Shown here piece after piece: positions 1 to 10,532 of a DNA stretch of 64,000 bases. The notes beneath the pieces were generated by a model that did no database searches, was not told where the DNA came from, and saw only the letters and a program-made list of their open reading frames with translations. How positions within the stretch are numbered: position 1 is the first letter of the stretch; every line of letters starts with the position of its first letter. A program made the position numbers and the translations under genes. The stretch comes from Caballeronia humi (GTDB taxonomy: Bacteria > Pseudomonadota > Gammaproteobacteria > Burkholderiales > Burkholderiaceae), in NCBI RefSeq assembly GCF_001544475.1, contig NZ_FCNW02000001.1:186001-250000 (forward strand), written 5' to 3'.

Positions 1-1047
1 TTCGATATAGGTGCGCAACTTCTGGTTGTCGGAGAAGATTTGCGGCAACTGCTGGCGCTGCGGCTCGTTCAAACCGTCTTCGTCCTTGTGAAACCACTTG
101 CGCGCGCCGTGCATCAGTTGGTACTTCTCACGCGCACCGGCTTCCTTCAGCTTCGACAGTTCCTGGCGATACGCCAGCTTCACCGCCTTCGCGTACCGCG
201 CCATCACTTCGTAGCGGTTCGCGAGCACGGCCTGAAGCGTGTCTTCGTCGAGCACCGGCTTGCTGGCCGAGAGACGCGGCATCGGTGCGAGTTTCTTCAC
301 CTTCGCCAGCTTGAACGCCGACATGATGCGGATGTACATCCAGCCGATATCGAACTCGTACCACTTGTTCGACAGCTTCGCCGACGTCGCGAACGTGTGA
401 TGATTGTTGTGCAGTTCTTCACCGCCGATGATGATGCCGAGCGGGAAGATGTTCGTGCTTGCATCCGACGAATTGAAATTGCGATAACCCCACCAGTGCG
501 CGAGACCGTTCACGACACCTGCGGCCCAGAACGGAATCCAGATCATCTGCACGGCCCACACCGACAGCCCGACGATGCCGAACAGCGCGACGTCGATGAC
601 CATCATGATGCTGATGCCGAGGATCGGATAACGCGTGTAGATGTTGCGTTCGATCCAGTCGTTCGGCGTGCCGTGGCTGAACTTGCGCATCGTTTCTTCG
701 TTCTTCGCTTCCGAACGATAGAGTTCCGCGCCTTCGAGCAGCACCTTCCAGATGCCGCGCGTCTGCGGGCTATGCGGGTCTTCTTCGGTTTCGCACTTCG
801 CGTGGTGCTTGCGATGGATCGCGGCCCACTGGCCGGTCAGCATGCCCGTGGTCATCCACAACCAGAAGCGGAAGAAGTGACTGGCGATCGGATGCAGCTC
901 CAGGGCGCGGTGCGCCTGGCAGCGATGCAGATAGACCGTGACACCAATGATCGTGATGTGGGTCATCACGAGTGTGAACAGCAAGATCTGCCACCAGGAA
1001 AAGTCGAGCAATCCGTTGGCGAGAAATTCAAGCGAGGAGTTCAGCAA
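1..1047 (-). CDS. Membrane fatty acid desaturase (acyl-CoA/acyl-lipid type), 3' end outside window
   Basis: Integral membrane di-iron desaturase that introduces a cis double bond into fatty acyl chains, so it probably adjusts membrane fluidity. The 349 visible residues carry the three histidine clusters of the family: HRCQAH (about 41-46), HRKHH (78-82) and HNNHH (213-217), with hydrophobic segments near 20-40, 60-75 and 140-180. No stop codon occurs before the window edge, so the C-terminus is missing. I chose the TTG start at 1047 because AGGAA lies 6 nt upstream and no ATG fits. The family is certain; substrate and position specificity (delta-9 is usual for DesA-like proteins) are inferred. 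Confidence 0.9.
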   Translation of the reverse strand, partial: MLNSSLEFLANGLLDFSWWQILLFTLVMTHITIIGVTVYLHRCQAHRALELHPIASHFFRFWLWMTTGMLTGQWAAIHRKHHAKCETEEDPHSPQTRGIWKVLLEGAELYRSEAKNEETMRKFSHGTPNDWIERNIYTRYPILGISIMMVIDVALFGIVGLSVWAVQMIWIPFWAAGVVNGLAHWWGYRNFNSSDASTNIFPLGIIIGGEELHNNHHTFATSAKLSNKWYEFDIGWMYIRIMSAFKLAKVKKLAPMPRLSASKPVLDEDTLQAVLANRYEVMARYAKAVKLAYRQELSKLKEAGAREKYQLMHGARKWFHKDEDGLNEPQRQQLPQIFSDNQKLRTYIE

Positions 1048-1256
1048 GGCAATTTCCTGTTGAGGCGGAAAAAATGGCCGGTCGAAAAGTACACTCGACC
1101 CGTGTTGGGCGCATGAAAGGTATGCGCACGAGTTCGATTGCATTCTACTTCAAGCGTTCCAAGTCTTTGTGCCAAAGGGAGAATTTTTTGATACGGGGCA
1201 AATATAAGAAGATCTGACGCCTTCAGATTCGCGGGTTATCCGTAAGGTTGGACAGA

Positions 1257-2621
1257 TTATTGAGATTGGTCCGGCGATTGCCGATTCGATGTGTCGGACG
1301 GCGCTGACGATGCGGGCGGAATTACCGAATTCGTCGCTCCGTCGATAATTCTTATCTCGCGTTGCGCGAACGGAATTTCAATGCCGTACTCGCAAAATAG
1401 CCGCCAGATGTTCCGGTTTACCTGCGACTTGACACCGCCCGTACCTTTCGCTGCATCCTCGATCCAGAAGCTCAATTCCAGATTGACGCCGTCGGCGCCG
1501 AAACTGGCGAGCAGCGCGGCGGGCGCCGGGTCCTGCAGTACGCGTTCAACGCCTTTCGTGGCCTCGGCAAGCTGCGTGAGCGCGCGTTCCAGATCGGAGC
1601 GATAACTCACCTGCACAGCGAGCTTCGCGTTGCCGCGCGTCAGGTACGACGAATGGTTCTGCACAACATCGGTGATGAGTTTTTCGTTCGGAATCAGCGT
1701 CTCGATGCCGTCGAGCCCGCGCACCACGGTATAGCGCGTGCGGATCTGCGTGACCGTGCCCTGAAAATTCGCGACGTTGATCATGTCCCCGAGACGCAGC
1801 GAGCGGTCGAGCAGAATGATGAAACCCGACACGTAGTTGCTCGCGATCTTCTGCAAACCGAAGCCGAGCCCCACACCCAGCGCGCCACCGAACACGCCGA
1901 GCACGGTGACGTCGATACCGACGATCGACAGGCTGATCAAAATCGCCGCCAGGATCATCAGCGCCCGGCCGAGGCGCGCGAGCACGATCTTGACATTGGC
2001 GTCGAGCGAGCGCGAGCGCATCAGGCGATCTTCGAGCGACGCACCCGCCCACATCGCCACGATCAGCGTAATGCACACCCACAGCACGCCCGTCGCGAGC
2101 GACAGCAACGTCAAATGCGCGTTCGCGACGCTGAAACGCACGCTCGCCATCCAGTTCACGACGTCCTGCTGGATGCCCATCACCGTCAGGAGCATCGCGA
2201 CCCAGACGAGCGTCGTCACCACTTTTTCGAACAGGAAGAGGAGCGCGTGCGCCTCGCCGCCGCGGCTGAACACGCGGCGCGCGACGTAGAACATCGTGTA
2301 GATGACGGTGATGCCAAGGAGCGGCACGAGCGCGAGTTGCAAGAGCGCGGTGTGCATGAACCGCGACATCACAAACTGCGCGATCGACACGAACACCGTG
2401 CCGAGCAACGGAAAAAGCGCCTTGTTGAGACTTTCGGCGCCGAAACGCAGCGCTTCGAAGCGCGACTGGCGGCGCTCTTCGAGCCGCCGTCGCAGGACGC
2501 GTGCAAGCCACCACGCGACGGCAAGCAGGCCGAGCAGCACGAGCGCCTGCCAGATCACCGCAGGCTCGCCAAAATCACGGACAAGCCCGCCGAGCATGTG
2601 GGAAAAGTAGCGATCCTGCAT
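1257..2621 (-). CDS. MscS-family mechanosensitive ion channel
   Basis: Small-conductance mechanosensitive channel of the inner membrane, expected to release solutes on osmotic downshock. The 454-residue protein has several transmembrane helices (near 22-42, 70-112, 133-150, 170-192 and 215-235), then a Gly/Ala-rich pore helix (about 240-262) and the beta domain that starts around DRSLRLGDMI. It has more N-terminal helices than E. coli MscS, as in YbdG/YnaI-type members. A Ser/Pro-rich tail ends the protein. The ATG at 2621 was chosen over a GTG at 2642 because a purine-rich GGGGGC precedes it. It lies just downstream of the rsmB-like gene on the same strand (17 nt gap), so the two may be co-transcribed. 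Confidence 0.88.
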   Translation of the reverse strand: MQDRYFSHMLGGLVRDFGEPAVIWQALVLLGLLAVAWWLARVLRRRLEERRQSRFEALRFGAESLNKALFPLLGTVFVSIAQFVMSRFMHTALLQLALVPLLGITVIYTMFYVARRVFSRGGEAHALLFLFEKVVTTLVWVAMLLTVMGIQQDVVNWMASVRFSVANAHLTLLSLATGVLWVCITLIVAMWAGASLEDRLMRSRSLDANVKIVLARLGRALMILAAILISLSIVGIDVTVLGVFGGALGVGLGFGLQKIASNYVSGFIILLDRSLRLGDMINVANFQGTVTQIRTRYTVVRGLDGIETLIPNEKLITDVVQNHSSYLTRGNAKLAVQVSYRSDLERALTQLAEATKGVERVLQDPAPAALLASFGADGVNLELSFWIEDAAKGTGGVKSQVNRNIWRLFCEYGIEIPFAQREIRIIDGATNSVIPPASSAPSDTSNRQSPDQSQ

Positions 2622-2638
2622 GCCGGCGGCGCCCCCGT

Positions 2639-3961
2639 TCACTCCGTCGACGTCGACGTGTCTTCTTCAGGCGCTTCGGGCTCAGGCGACGCCTTCGCTG
2701 CCCCAGGCACGCGTTCGAGCACAGCGGCGAAGAAGCCGTCGGTACCGTGCTTGTGGGGCCAGAGCGTCAAATAATCGCCGGTATCGAGATCAATGCGCTG
2801 TTCGGCCAGCACCTCGCGCGCCGGGACGAGCTTGAAATTTGGATGCGTCGCGAGGAACTGCGTCACGACGCCCTCGTTTTCCGCTTCCAGCATCGAGCAG
2901 GTCGCGTACACGAGTCGCCCGCCGACCTTCACCAGCCGCGCAGCGCTCGAAAGAATCGCGAGCTGCTTCGGCGTCAGTTCCGCCACCGAATCCGGTGACT
3001 GGCGCCACTTCAGGTCCGGATTACGGCGCAGCGTGCCAAGGCCGGAGCACGGCGCATCGACGAGCACGCGGTCGATCTTGCCCGCGAGCCGCTTGATCTT
3101 GGCGTCGTGTTCGCTGTCGATCAACACCGGATTCACGTTCGACAAGCCGCTCCGAGCCAGACGCGGCTTGAGTTTCGCGAGACGCCGGTCGGAGACGTCG
3201 AACGCGTAGAGACGGCCCGTGGAGCGCATCATCGCGCCGAGCGCAAGCGTCTTGCCGCCCGCGCCCGCGCAAAAATCGACGATCATCTCGCCGCGCTTGG
3301 GCGCCATCAGCGAGCACAAAAGCTGGCTGCCTTCGTCCTGCACTTCGATCCAGCCGTCCTGGAACGCGGGCAGCTTCGCAAGCGCCGGTTTCCCGTCGAC
3401 CCGCACGCCGTAAGGCGCGAACGGCATTTCACCCGCTTCGATGCCGGCTTCGGCCAGCGCCTTGATGACCGCGTCGCGCGTCGCCTTGATCGGATTCGCG
3501 CGCAAATCGAGCGGCGCCGGGTAGTTCAGCGCGGCGGCGAGCTTCGCGAGTTCCTCGGCGTCGAAGCGCTTGGCCATCGCGTCGTAGATCCACTGCGGCA
3601 GGTTCGTGCGCACGCGTACCGGCAGGCTCGCTGGATCGATCTTCGAAACCTGCGAGAGCCACTGGTATTCGTCGGCGGAAACGAACGGCTTCACCGCCGA
3701 CAATCCCGCCGTCTGCATCAGCCCGAGCAGCGCGAGACGCCGCGCCTGATTGCCGCTGCCGCTCTCGGCGAGATGCGAAAACTCCATCTTCCGGCGCAGA
3801 ACCGCGAATACCGCCTCCGCGATGACGCCTCGCTCGTTGTGTCCGAGCTTCGGATGCGCACGGAAAAAACGGCTGGTGGCAGCGTCGGCGGGGCCGGAAA
3901 AGCGCAGCACATCGGCGAGCAATGTTTCAGTTTGTCCAATCAGAAATCCGTGCAGCCTCAT
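2639..3961 (-). CDS. RsmB/NOP-family SAM-dependent RNA (cytosine-5) methyltransferase
   Basis: Transfers a methyl group from S-adenosylmethionine to C5 of a cytosine in rRNA or tRNA. The SAM-binding loop DFCAGAGGKT is at 229-238. Motif IV VDAPCSG (301-307) and motif VI YATCS (352-356) carry the paired cysteines of 5-methylcytosine enzymes. The N-terminal 200 residues form the NusB-like/linker part, and the Pro/Glu-rich C-terminal tail (about 422-440) looks disordered. At 440 residues it is close to E. coli RsmB (429). Another rsmB homologue may sit beside fmt elsewhere, so I give no symbol. Its ATG overlaps the purN stop as ATGA, implying translational coupling to purN. Confidence 0.88.
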   Translation of the reverse strand: MRLHGFLIGQTETLLADVLRFSGPADAATSRFFRAHPKLGHNERGVIAEAVFAVLRRKMEFSHLAESGSGNQARRLALLGLMQTAGLSAVKPFVSADEYQWLSQVSKIDPASLPVRVRTNLPQWIYDAMAKRFDAEELAKLAAALNYPAPLDLRANPIKATRDAVIKALAEAGIEAGEMPFAPYGVRVDGKPALAKLPAFQDGWIEVQDEGSQLLCSLMAPKRGEMIVDFCAGAGGKTLALGAMMRSTGRLYAFDVSDRRLAKLKPRLARSGLSNVNPVLIDSEHDAKIKRLAGKIDRVLVDAPCSGLGTLRRNPDLKWRQSPDSVAELTPKQLAILSSAARLVKVGGRLVYATCSMLEAENEGVVTQFLATHPNFKLVPAREVLAEQRIDLDTGDYLTLWPHKHGTDGFFAAVLERVPGAAKASPEPEAPEEDTSTSTE

Positions 3962-4608
3962 ACGCCCTCCCCGGCAATGTCGGCAAAGAGCCATTGCGGC
4001 TCCGGTGGCGTGAGCACGACGCGCTCGCCGTCGATGGCGAGACGCCCTTCGACGAACCAGCGCACCGCGCGTGGGTAAATGATGTGTTCGACGGCCAGAA
4101 CGCGCGTGGCGAGCGCGGCGGCATCGTCGCCGGCGATCACCGGCACCGCGCCTTGCGCTACGATCGGGCCGTGATCGAGCGTCGGTGTGACGAAATGCAC
4201 GCTCGCGCCGTGGACGCGCACGCCGGCGTCGAGCGCCTGCTGATGCGTCTTCAGGCCCGGAAAGCACGGCAAAAGCGACGGATGCACGTTCAGCATGCGC
4301 CCGGTGTAATGGTGAACGAAATCATCGGTCAGCACGCGCATGAAGCCCGCGAGCACGACGAGATCGGGCGCGTGGGCGTCGATGGCGGCGGCGAGCGCGG
4401 CGTCGAATGCGGCGCGCTCGGCGAAATCACGATGATCGACCACGGCGGTCGCGATGCCGTTCGCCGCGGCAAAGCCGAGCCCGGCGGCATCCGGCCGGTT
4501 CGATACGACGGCGCGGACCTCGGCCGGCCAGCCTTCGCGCTTGCACGCGCGGACGACAGCCTCCATGTTGGAGCCGCGTCCGGAAATCAGAATGACGATT
4601 TTTTTCAT
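3958..4608 (-). CDS. purN: Phosphoribosylglycinamide formyltransferase (GART)
   Basis: Third step of de novo purine synthesis: formylates glycinamide ribonucleotide with 10-formyltetrahydrofolate in the cytoplasm. The 216-residue protein has the phosphate-binding SGRGSN loop (9-14) and the catalytic triad N107, H109 (RMLNVHPSLLP) and D145 (TPTLDHGP). Length matches E. coli PurN (212). It is first in a minus-strand run with the RNA methyltransferase, with which it shares an ATGA overlap, and it is divergent from ribF. Confidence 0.96.
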   Translation of the reverse strand: MKKIVILISGRGSNMEAVVRACKREGWPAEVRAVVSNRPDAAGLGFAAANGIATAVVDHRDFAERAAFDAALAAAIDAHAPDLVVLAGFMRVLTDDFVHHYTGRMLNVHPSLLPCFPGLKTHQQALDAGVRVHGASVHFVTPTLDHGPIVAQGAVPVIAGDDAAALATRVLAVEHIIYPRAVRWFVEGRLAIDGERVVLTPPEPQWLFADIAGEGV

Positions 4609-4661
4609 CCGCGGATTTTATCATTCGACGGTGCGAAAACCGTGCCAAAACGGCGGGCGGG

Positions 4662-4690
4662 CGCCGTGCATCCGTGTGAGCGTTTATAAT
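4662..4690 (+). promoter_or_regulatory. Candidate sigma70 promoter for ribF
   Basis: A perfect TATAAT lies at 4685-4690, about 70 nt before the ribF GTG. The -35 position (about 4662-4667, CGCCGT) matches poorly, so this is a one-box prediction in the purN/ribF divergent region. I see no FMN riboswitch in the leader. Confidence 0.4.
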
Positions 4691-4758
4691 CGAACGCTTT
4701 GCTGGATCAGCCGAAGCTCGTGTCCTAAGCAGCACCCAACCACCGACCATCCGCTATC

Positions 4759-5772
4759 GTGAGAGTCTTTCGCGGCTTACCCAATGCCGAGAGCCGGGCG
4801 CCCTGCGCACTGACCATCGGCAACTTCGACGGTGTCCACCGCGGCCACCAGGCGCTGCTCGCGCACGTGCGGGCCGCCGCCGACGCGCGCGGCCTGCCGG
4901 TCTGCGTGATGACCTTCGAGCCGCATCCCCGCGAATTCTTCAATCCGGCTGGCGCGCCGCCGCGCATCGCCATGTTGCGCGACAAGCTGGAAGCGCTGCG
5001 CACGAACGGTGTCGATCGCGTGGTGGTCGAGCATTTCAATCACACGTTCGCGGGTCAGTCGCCGGATACGTTCGTCGAGAACATCATCGTGAACGGGCTG
5101 CACGCGCGCTGGGTCATGATCGGCGACGATTTCCGCTACGGCGCCAGGCGCGCGGGCGATTTCGGGTCGCTGAAGGCCGCGGGCGAGAAATACGGCTTCG
5201 AAGTCGAGCAGATGGCGACCGTCGCGCATCCGAACGGCGCGCGCATTTCGTCGTCGTCGGTGCGGGCATCGCTCGTGGCAGGCGATCTCGACGCCGCCCG
5301 CGTCGCGCTGGGGCGGCCGTACGTGATCAGCGGGCACGTCGTGCATGGCGCGAAGCTCGGCCGCGATCTCGGCTTCCCCACGCTCAACCTGCCGATCGCC
5401 CACAAGCGGCCGGCGCTCGCGGGCATCTTCGTCGTGCGCGTGCACGGGCTCGGGCCGGAACCGCTGCCTGCGGTCGCGAGCCTGGGGTTGCGCCCGACCG
5501 TCGACGATTCGGGCCGCGTGCTGCTCGAAGTCTTCGTGCTCGACTGGCACGGCGACGCCTACGGCAAGCTCGTGCGCGTCGAATTCCTGAAGAAACTGCG
5601 TGACGAGGAAAAGTACATCGACCTCGAAACGCTGACGGCCGCGATCGCGCGCGACGTCGCCCAGGCGCGCGACTACTTCGCGGCGGGCGGCGTGCGGATC
5701 GATTCCGAAAGCGGCCGCACTCACAACAGCGCCAGCGGCTTCGCCACCTCGGCGACCGATCGAATTAGGTGA
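4759..5772 (+). CDS. ribF: Bifunctional riboflavin kinase / FAD synthetase
   Basis: Phosphorylates riboflavin to FMN and adenylylates FMN to FAD. The N-terminal nucleotidyltransferase half shows [10 protein letters not shown] (21-30) and a later SSSSVR motif (about 160). The C-terminal flavokinase half contains the [12 protein letters not shown] region with the GFPT motif. At 337 residues the length is normal. The GTG start has no strong Shine-Dalgarno site but fits the conserved N-terminus VFRGLPNAE. It precedes ileS by 112 nt, the usual ribF-ileS-lspA order of proteobacteria. The last 20 or so residues are a poorly conserved Ser-rich tail. Confidence 0.95.
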   Translation: MRVFRGLPNAESRAPCALTIGNFDGVHRGHQALLAHVRAAADARGLPVCVMTFEPHPREFFNPAGAPPRIAMLRDKLEALRTNGVDRVVVEHFNHTFAGQSPDTFVENIIVNGLHARWVMIGDDFRYGARRAGDFGSLKAAGEKYGFEVEQMATVAHPNGARISSSSVRASLVAGDLDAARVALGRPYVISGHVVHGAKLGRDLGFPTLNLPIAHKRPALAGIFVVRVHGLGPEPLPAVASLGLRPTVDDSGRVLLEVFVLDWHGDAYGKLVRVEFLKKLRDEEKYIDLETLTAAIARDVAQARDYFAAGGVRIDSESGRTHNSASGFATSATDRIR

Positions 5773-5828
5773 GCGCGCGGCGCTTCGTCCTTGCGCGCCG
5801 CCCGCTGCCTCGTCTGCCGATCCACGGC

Positions 5829-5855
5829 GCGCCTCGCCGATAGAACGCGAGGCGC
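5829..5855. repeat. 9-bp inverted repeat in the ribF-ileS gap
   Basis: GCGCCTCGC (5829-5837) pairs perfectly with GCGAGGCGC (5847-5855) across a 9-nt loop. No T-run follows, so it is not a classic terminator. It would fold in the leader of ileS, about 30 nt before its start, and could act as a transcript-processing or weak pausing structure. Confidence 0.5.
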
Positions 5856-5884
5856 CGCCTCACAGCATTCACACTGAGTCATCC

Positions 5885-8734
5885 ATGAGCGACAAGAAAG
5901 CCTCTTCAAAGCCTGACGCGAAGCCGCAGTCGAAATACCCGGTCAACCTGCTCGACACGCCGTTCCCGATGCGCGGCGACCTGCCCAAGCGCGAGCCCGC
6001 GTGGGTCAGGGAATGGCAGGACAAGAAGATCTACGAGAAGATCCGCGCCGCGAGCCAGGGCCGCGAGAAGTTCATCCTGCACGACGGCCCGCCCTATGCG
6101 AACGGCGACATCCACCTCGGCCACGCGGTCAACAAGATCCTGAAGGACATGATCGTCAAGGCGCGCAACCTCGCGGGCTTCGACGCCGTCTACGTGCCGG
6201 GCTGGGACTGCCACGGCATGCCGATCGAAATCCAGATCGAAAAGCAGTTCGGCAAGTCGCTGCCGGCCGCCGAAGTGATGCAGAAGGCGCGCGCCTATGC
6301 CACCGAGCAGATCGAGAAGCAAAAGGCCGGCTTCCGGCGCCTCGGCGTGCTCGGCGACTGGGACAACCCGTACAAGACGATGAACTTCACGAACGAAGCC
6401 GGTGAAATCCGCGCGCTCGGGAAGATTCTGGAGAAGGGCTATGTGTTCCGCGGCCTGAAACCGGTGAACTGGTGTTTCGACTGCGGCTCGGCATTGGCTG
6501 AAGCCGAAGTCGAATACAAGGACAAGACCGATCCGACCATCGACGTGATGTTCGCCTTCGCCGAGCCGGAGAAGACCGCGCAGGCCTTCGGCCTCGTCGA
6601 GCTGCCGAAGGCGGAGGGCGGTATCGTCATCTGGACGACGACGCCGTGGACCATTCCCGCGAACCAGGCGTTGAACGTCAATCCGGAGATCGTCTACAGC
6701 CTCGTCGATACACCGCGCGGCCTGCTGATCCTCGCCGAAGAGCGCGTCGAAGAGTGCCTGAAGAACTACGGCCTCACCGGCACGACCGTCGCGACCGCCA
6801 AGGGCGACAAGCTCGCGAACCTGCGTTTCCACCATCCGCTCGCCTCCGCCCATCCGGGCTATAAGCGCACGGCGCCCGTCTACCTCGGCGAGTACGTGAC
6901 GACCGAAACCGGCACGGGCATCGTGCATTCGTCGCCGGCGTATGGCGTCGAGGACTTCGTGTCGTGCAAGGAGCACGGCTTGGCCGACTCCGACATCATC
7001 AACCCCGTGATGGGCGATGGCCGCTACGTCGAATCGCTGCCGCTCTTCGGCGGGCTGTCGATCTGGAAGGCGAATCCGCAGATCGTCGAGGCGCTCGAAG
7101 GCGCGAAGTCGCTGTTGAAGTCGGAGAAATACACGCACAGCTACATGCACTGCTGGCGCCACAAGACGCCGATCATCTACCGCGCGACGTCGCAGTGGTT
7201 CGCCGGCATGGACGTGAAGCCGAACGACTCCGCAAAGACCCTGCGCGAGACCGCGCTGGAAGGCATCGAGGCGACAGCGTTCTATCCGTCGTGGGGCAAG
7301 CAGCGCCTGTACAGCATGATCGCGAACCGTCCCGACTGGACGCTCTCCCGCCAGCGCCAGTGGGGCGTGCCGATGGCGTTCTTCGTGCACAAGGAAACGG
7401 GCGACCTGCATCCGCGCACGCTGGAATTGCTGGAAGAAGTGGCGAAGCGCGTTGAAGTGAGCGGTATCGAGGCATGGCAGACGCTCGATCCGAGCGATCT
7501 GATCGGTGAAGACGCCAACATGTACGAGAAGAACCGCGACACGCTCGACGTCTGGTTCGACTCCGGCACGACGCACTGGCACGTGCTGCGCGGCTCGCAC
7601 AAGGATTCGCTGCAATTCCCGGCTGATCTCTATCTGGAAGGCTCGGACCAGCATCGCGGCTGGTTCCATTCATCGCTTTTGACCGCGTCGATGCTCGACG
7701 GCCGCCCGCCCTACAACGCGCTCCTGACGCACGGCTTCACCGTCGATGGCGAAGGCCGCAAGATGTCGAAGTCGCTCGGCAACGGCGTCGATCCGCATGA
7801 GGTATCGAACCGGCTAGGCGCGGAAATCATCCGCTTGTGGATCGCATCGACCGATTATTCCGGCGAGCTCGCGATCTCCGAGGAAATCCTGAAGCGCGTG
7901 ACGGAGACGTATCGGCGTATCCGCAATACGCTGCGCTTTTTGCTAGCGAACCTGTCGGACTTCGATTTCGAGAAGGACGCGCTGCCGGTCGAAGACTGGC
8001 TCGAACTCGACCGCTACGCAATCGCGCTCGCGCAGAACCTGCAGGACGACGTCCTCGCGCATTACGAGAAGTACGAGTTCCATCCGGTCGTCTCGAAGCT
8101 CGCCACGTTCTGCTCGGAAGACCTGGGCGGCTTCTATCTCGACGTGCTGAAGGACCGTCTCTACACGACGAAGCCCGATTCGCGCGAACGCCGCGCCGCG
8201 CAGACCGCGCTGTATCACATCGCGCACGGCCTGCTGCGGCTGATCGCGCCGTATCTGTCGTTCACGGCGGAAGAGGCGTACAAGGTGCTGAAGCCCGGTC
8301 AGGATACGATCTTCACCGAGGTCTATCACGCGTATCCGAAGGTGCCGAACGCGGGCGATTTGCTCGACAAGTGGACGCTCGTGCGCTCCGCGCGCGGCGA
8401 CGTGACGAAAGCGCTGGAAGAAGCGCGCACGGCGAACGCTATCGGTTCGTCGCTGCAGGCTGAAGTCGAAGTGCGCGCGAGCGGCGCGCGCTACGACGCG
8501 CTGGCGAGCCTCGGCGCGGACCTGAAGTTCGTGCTGATCACATCGGCGGCGGCGCTCGTGAAGGTCGAGAGCGAAGTGGACGAAAGCGTCGAAGTCGCGG
8601 CATCGAAATATCTGAAGTGCGAGCGCTGCTGGCACTACGTCGCGGACGTCGGCGCGAACGCCGAGCATCCGGGCCTGTGCGGGCGCTGCTTCTCCAACCT
8701 CTTCGGCTCCGGCGAAACGCGGGGCGCAGCATAA
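5885..8734 (+). CDS. ileS: Isoleucyl-tRNA synthetase
   Basis: Class I aminoacyl-tRNA synthetase that charges tRNA-Ile and edits misactivated valine. Seen: HIGH-type motif HLGH (77-80), [11 protein letters not shown] in the CP1 editing domain, WFDSGTTH, the KMSKS loop (about residue 626), and a C-terminal zinc finger CxxCW...CxxC (about 912-934). At 949 residues it is full length for the bacterial zinc-containing form. ATG start. It overlaps lspA by one base (TAATG). Confidence 0.98.
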   Translation: MSDKKASSKPDAKPQSKYPVNLLDTPFPMRGDLPKREPAWVREWQDKKIYEKIRAASQGREKFILHDGPPYANGDIHLGHAVNKILKDMIVKARNLAGFDAVYVPGWDCHGMPIEIQIEKQFGKSLPAAEVMQKARAYATEQIEKQKAGFRRLGVLGDWDNPYKTMNFTNEAGEIRALGKILEKGYVFRGLKPVNWCFDCGSALAEAEVEYKDKTDPTIDVMFAFAEPEKTAQAFGLVELPKAEGGIVIWTTTPWTIPANQALNVNPEIVYSLVDTPRGLLILAEERVEECLKNYGLTGTTVATAKGDKLANLRFHHPLASAHPGYKRTAPVYLGEYVTTETGTGIVHSSPAYGVEDFVSCKEHGLADSDIINPVMGDGRYVESLPLFGGLSIWKANPQIVEALEGAKSLLKSEKYTHSYMHCWRHKTPIIYRATSQWFAGMDVKPNDSAKTLRETALEGIEATAFYPSWGKQRLYSMIANRPDWTLSRQRQWGVPMAFFVHKETGDLHPRTLELLEEVAKRVEVSGIEAWQTLDPSDLIGEDANMYEKNRDTLDVWFDSGTTHWHVLRGSHKDSLQFPADLYLEGSDQHRGWFHSSLLTASMLDGRPPYNALLTHGFTVDGEGRKMSKSLGNGVDPHEVSNRLGAEIIRLWIASTDYSGELAISEEILKRVTETYRRIRNTLRFLLANLSDFDFEKDALPVEDWLELDRYAIALAQNLQDDVLAHYEKYEFHPVVSKLATFCSEDLGGFYLDVLKDRLYTTKPDSRERRAAQTALYHIAHGLLRLIAPYLSFTAEEAYKVLKPGQDTIFTEVYHAYPKVPNAGDLLDKWTLVRSARGDVTKALEEARTANAIGSSLQAEVEVRASGARYDALASLGADLKFVLITSAAALVKVESEVDESVEVAASKYLKCERCWHYVADVGANAEHPGLCGRCFSNLFGSGETRGAA

Positions 8735-9234
8735 TGGCAAGAACGATGGTGAAACAAAGCAGTGGTTCCCTCGCGCCGTGGCTCGGCATCGCAGCGATAG
8801 TCATTCTCTTCGATCAGTTGACGAAGATCGCCGTCGCGCGCGTGTTCGCCTACGGCGAGCCGCACGCGCTCACGCCGTTCTTCAACCTGCTGCTCGTCTA
8901 TAACCGAGGCGCCGCGTTCAGTTTCCTCGCGGCGGCCGGCGGCTGGCAGCGCTGGGCGTTCACGGCGCTCGGCGTCGCTGCGGCAATCGTGATCATTTAT
9001 TTGCTCAAGAAGCACGCCGCGCAGCGCATGTTCTGCACGGCGCTCGCGCTCATCATGGGCGGCGCGATCGGCAACGTGATCGACCGGCTCGCGTACGGTC
9101 ACGTGATCGACTTCCTCGATTTTCACGTCAATACGTGGCACTGGCCGGCGTTCAATCTCGCCGACAGCGCGATCTTCGTCGGCGCCGCGCTACTCGTGTT
9201 CGACGAATTGCGGCGCGTGCGCGGATCGAAATAA
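8734..9234 (+). CDS. lspA: Lipoprotein signal peptidase (signal peptidase II)
   Basis: Inner-membrane aspartyl protease that removes signal peptides from prolipoproteins after diacylglyceryl modification. Four hydrophobic segments are visible (about 14-34, 70-90, 96-113 and 138-157). Catalytic motifs are NVIDR (N114, D117) and FNLADS (D144). The 166-residue length is normal. Its ATG starts on the last base of the ileS stop, so translation is probably coupled. A second ATG at 8746 is possible and would remove four residues. Confidence 0.96.
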   Translation: MARTMVKQSSGSLAPWLGIAAIVILFDQLTKIAVARVFAYGEPHALTPFFNLLLVYNRGAAFSFLAAAGGWQRWAFTALGVAAAIVIIYLLKKHAAQRMFCTALALIMGGAIGNVIDRLAYGHVIDFLDFHVNTWHWPAFNLADSAIFVGAALLVFDELRRVRGSK

Positions 9235-9298
9235 CGCGGTTGCCAAGGCGCAAATAAGGCACGCCGCGCTCGCGGGGAAACGAACAAGCGGAGGCAAG

Positions 9299-10522
9299 TT
9301 GGACACGGCAGAACTCGCAGGAAAACACCTCGTACTCGGCCTGACGGGCGGCATCGCCTGCTACAAGATCGCCGAGCTGACGCGCCTGCTCACCAAGGCG
9401 GGCGCGACCGTCCAGATCGTGATGACCGACGCGGCTACGCAGTTCATCACGCCCGTGACGATGCAGGCGCTTTCCGGGCGCCCCGTCTACACGTCGCAGT
9501 GGGACGCGCGCATAGCAAATAACATGCCGCACATCGATCTCTCGCGTGAGGCGGATGCGATCGTGATCGCGCCCGCTTCCACCGATTTCCTCGCCAAGCT
9601 CGCGCACGGCAGGTGCGACGATCTGCTCTCGACGCTGTGCATCGCGCGCGATTGTCCGCTGCTCGTCGTGCCCGCGATGAACCGCCAGATGTGGCAGAAC
9701 TCGGCGACGCAGCGCAACGTCGCGCAACTGCGCGGCGACGGCGTCGAGGTGCTCGGGCCGGATTCCGGCGCTCAGGCATGCGGCGAAGTCGGCGACGGGC
9801 GGATGCTGGAGCCGTCGGCCACTTTTGAGGCGATCTGCGCGTTCTTCCAGCCGAAGATCCTGCGCGGACGGCGCGTGCTGATTACCGCTGGCCCGACGTT
9901 CGAACCGCTCGATCCGGTGCGCGGGATCACGAACCGGTCGTCGGGGAAGATGGGCTTCTCGCTCGCGCGCGCGGCCGCTCAAGCCGGCGGCGACGTGCAT
10001 CTGATCGCGGGGCCCGTCGCGCTGGAGACGCCGTGGGGCGTCTATCGCGAGGACGTACAGACCGCGCGGCAAATGTACGACGCCGTCATGCACGCGACAC
10101 CCGACACCGATATTTTCATCGCGGTGGCCGCCGTCGCGGACTGGCGCGTCGATCACGTGAGCGAACACAAGATCAAGAAGACGGCCGGCCAGCCGCTGCC
10201 TTCGTTCAATTTCGTCGAGAATCCGGACATCCTCGCCTCCGTCGCGAAGTTGCCGAATCCGCCGTACTGCGTCGGCTTCGCGGCGGAAAGCGGCGATCTC
10301 GACGTGCACGGCGAAGACAAGCGCGTGCGCAAGAACGTGCCGCTTCTGATCGGCAACCTCGGCCCGCTGACGTTTGGCCGCGACGACAACGAAGTCGTGC
10401 TGTTCGAGGCGTCGGGCAAGACGCGTCTGCCGCGCGCGGACAAGAAGCTGCTCGCGCGCACGCTGATCGGCGAGATCGCCAAACGCGCGCCGCGTGTCGG
10501 CGGCGATTCCTTGCTGTCGTAG
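9299..10522 (+). CDS. coaBC: Bifunctional phosphopantothenoylcysteine decarboxylase / phosphopantothenate-cysteine ligase
   Basis: Carries out two central steps of coenzyme A synthesis. The N-terminal CoaC flavoprotein domain (1-190) has TGGIACYK, the catalytic His in MPHIDL (H78), PAMN and the ACGEVGDGRM lid with its active-site Cys. The CoaB ligase domain begins at about 192 with ITAGPTFEPLDPVR and contains AVADWR. At 407 residues it is full length. The TTG start is preceded by GGAGG at a 5-nt distance. It is followed after 10 nt by the LLM oxidoreductase gene. Confidence 0.96.
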   Translation: MDTAELAGKHLVLGLTGGIACYKIAELTRLLTKAGATVQIVMTDAATQFITPVTMQALSGRPVYTSQWDARIANNMPHIDLSREADAIVIAPASTDFLAKLAHGRCDDLLSTLCIARDCPLLVVPAMNRQMWQNSATQRNVAQLRGDGVEVLGPDSGAQACGEVGDGRMLEPSATFEAICAFFQPKILRGRRVLITAGPTFEPLDPVRGITNRSSGKMGFSLARAAAQAGGDVHLIAGPVALETPWGVYREDVQTARQMYDAVMHATPDTDIFIAVAAVADWRVDHVSEHKIKKTAGQPLPSFNFVENPDILASVAKLPNPPYCVGFAAESGDLDVHGEDKRVRKNVPLLIGNLGPLTFGRDDNEVVLFEASGKTRLPRADKKLLARTLIGEIAKRAPRVGGDSLLS

Positions 10523-10532
10523 CGACGGCGCC

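Noticed and set aside
1188..1201. FNR/ANR-like box TTGAT-ACGG-GGCAA upstream of the desaturase gene
   Set aside because: One half matches, the other has only 3 of 5 bases; insufficient evidence for oxygen control.
4609..4758. Possible FMN riboswitch before ribF
   Set aside because: The gap is only 150 nt and lacks the conserved RFN segments; nothing resembling the element is seen.
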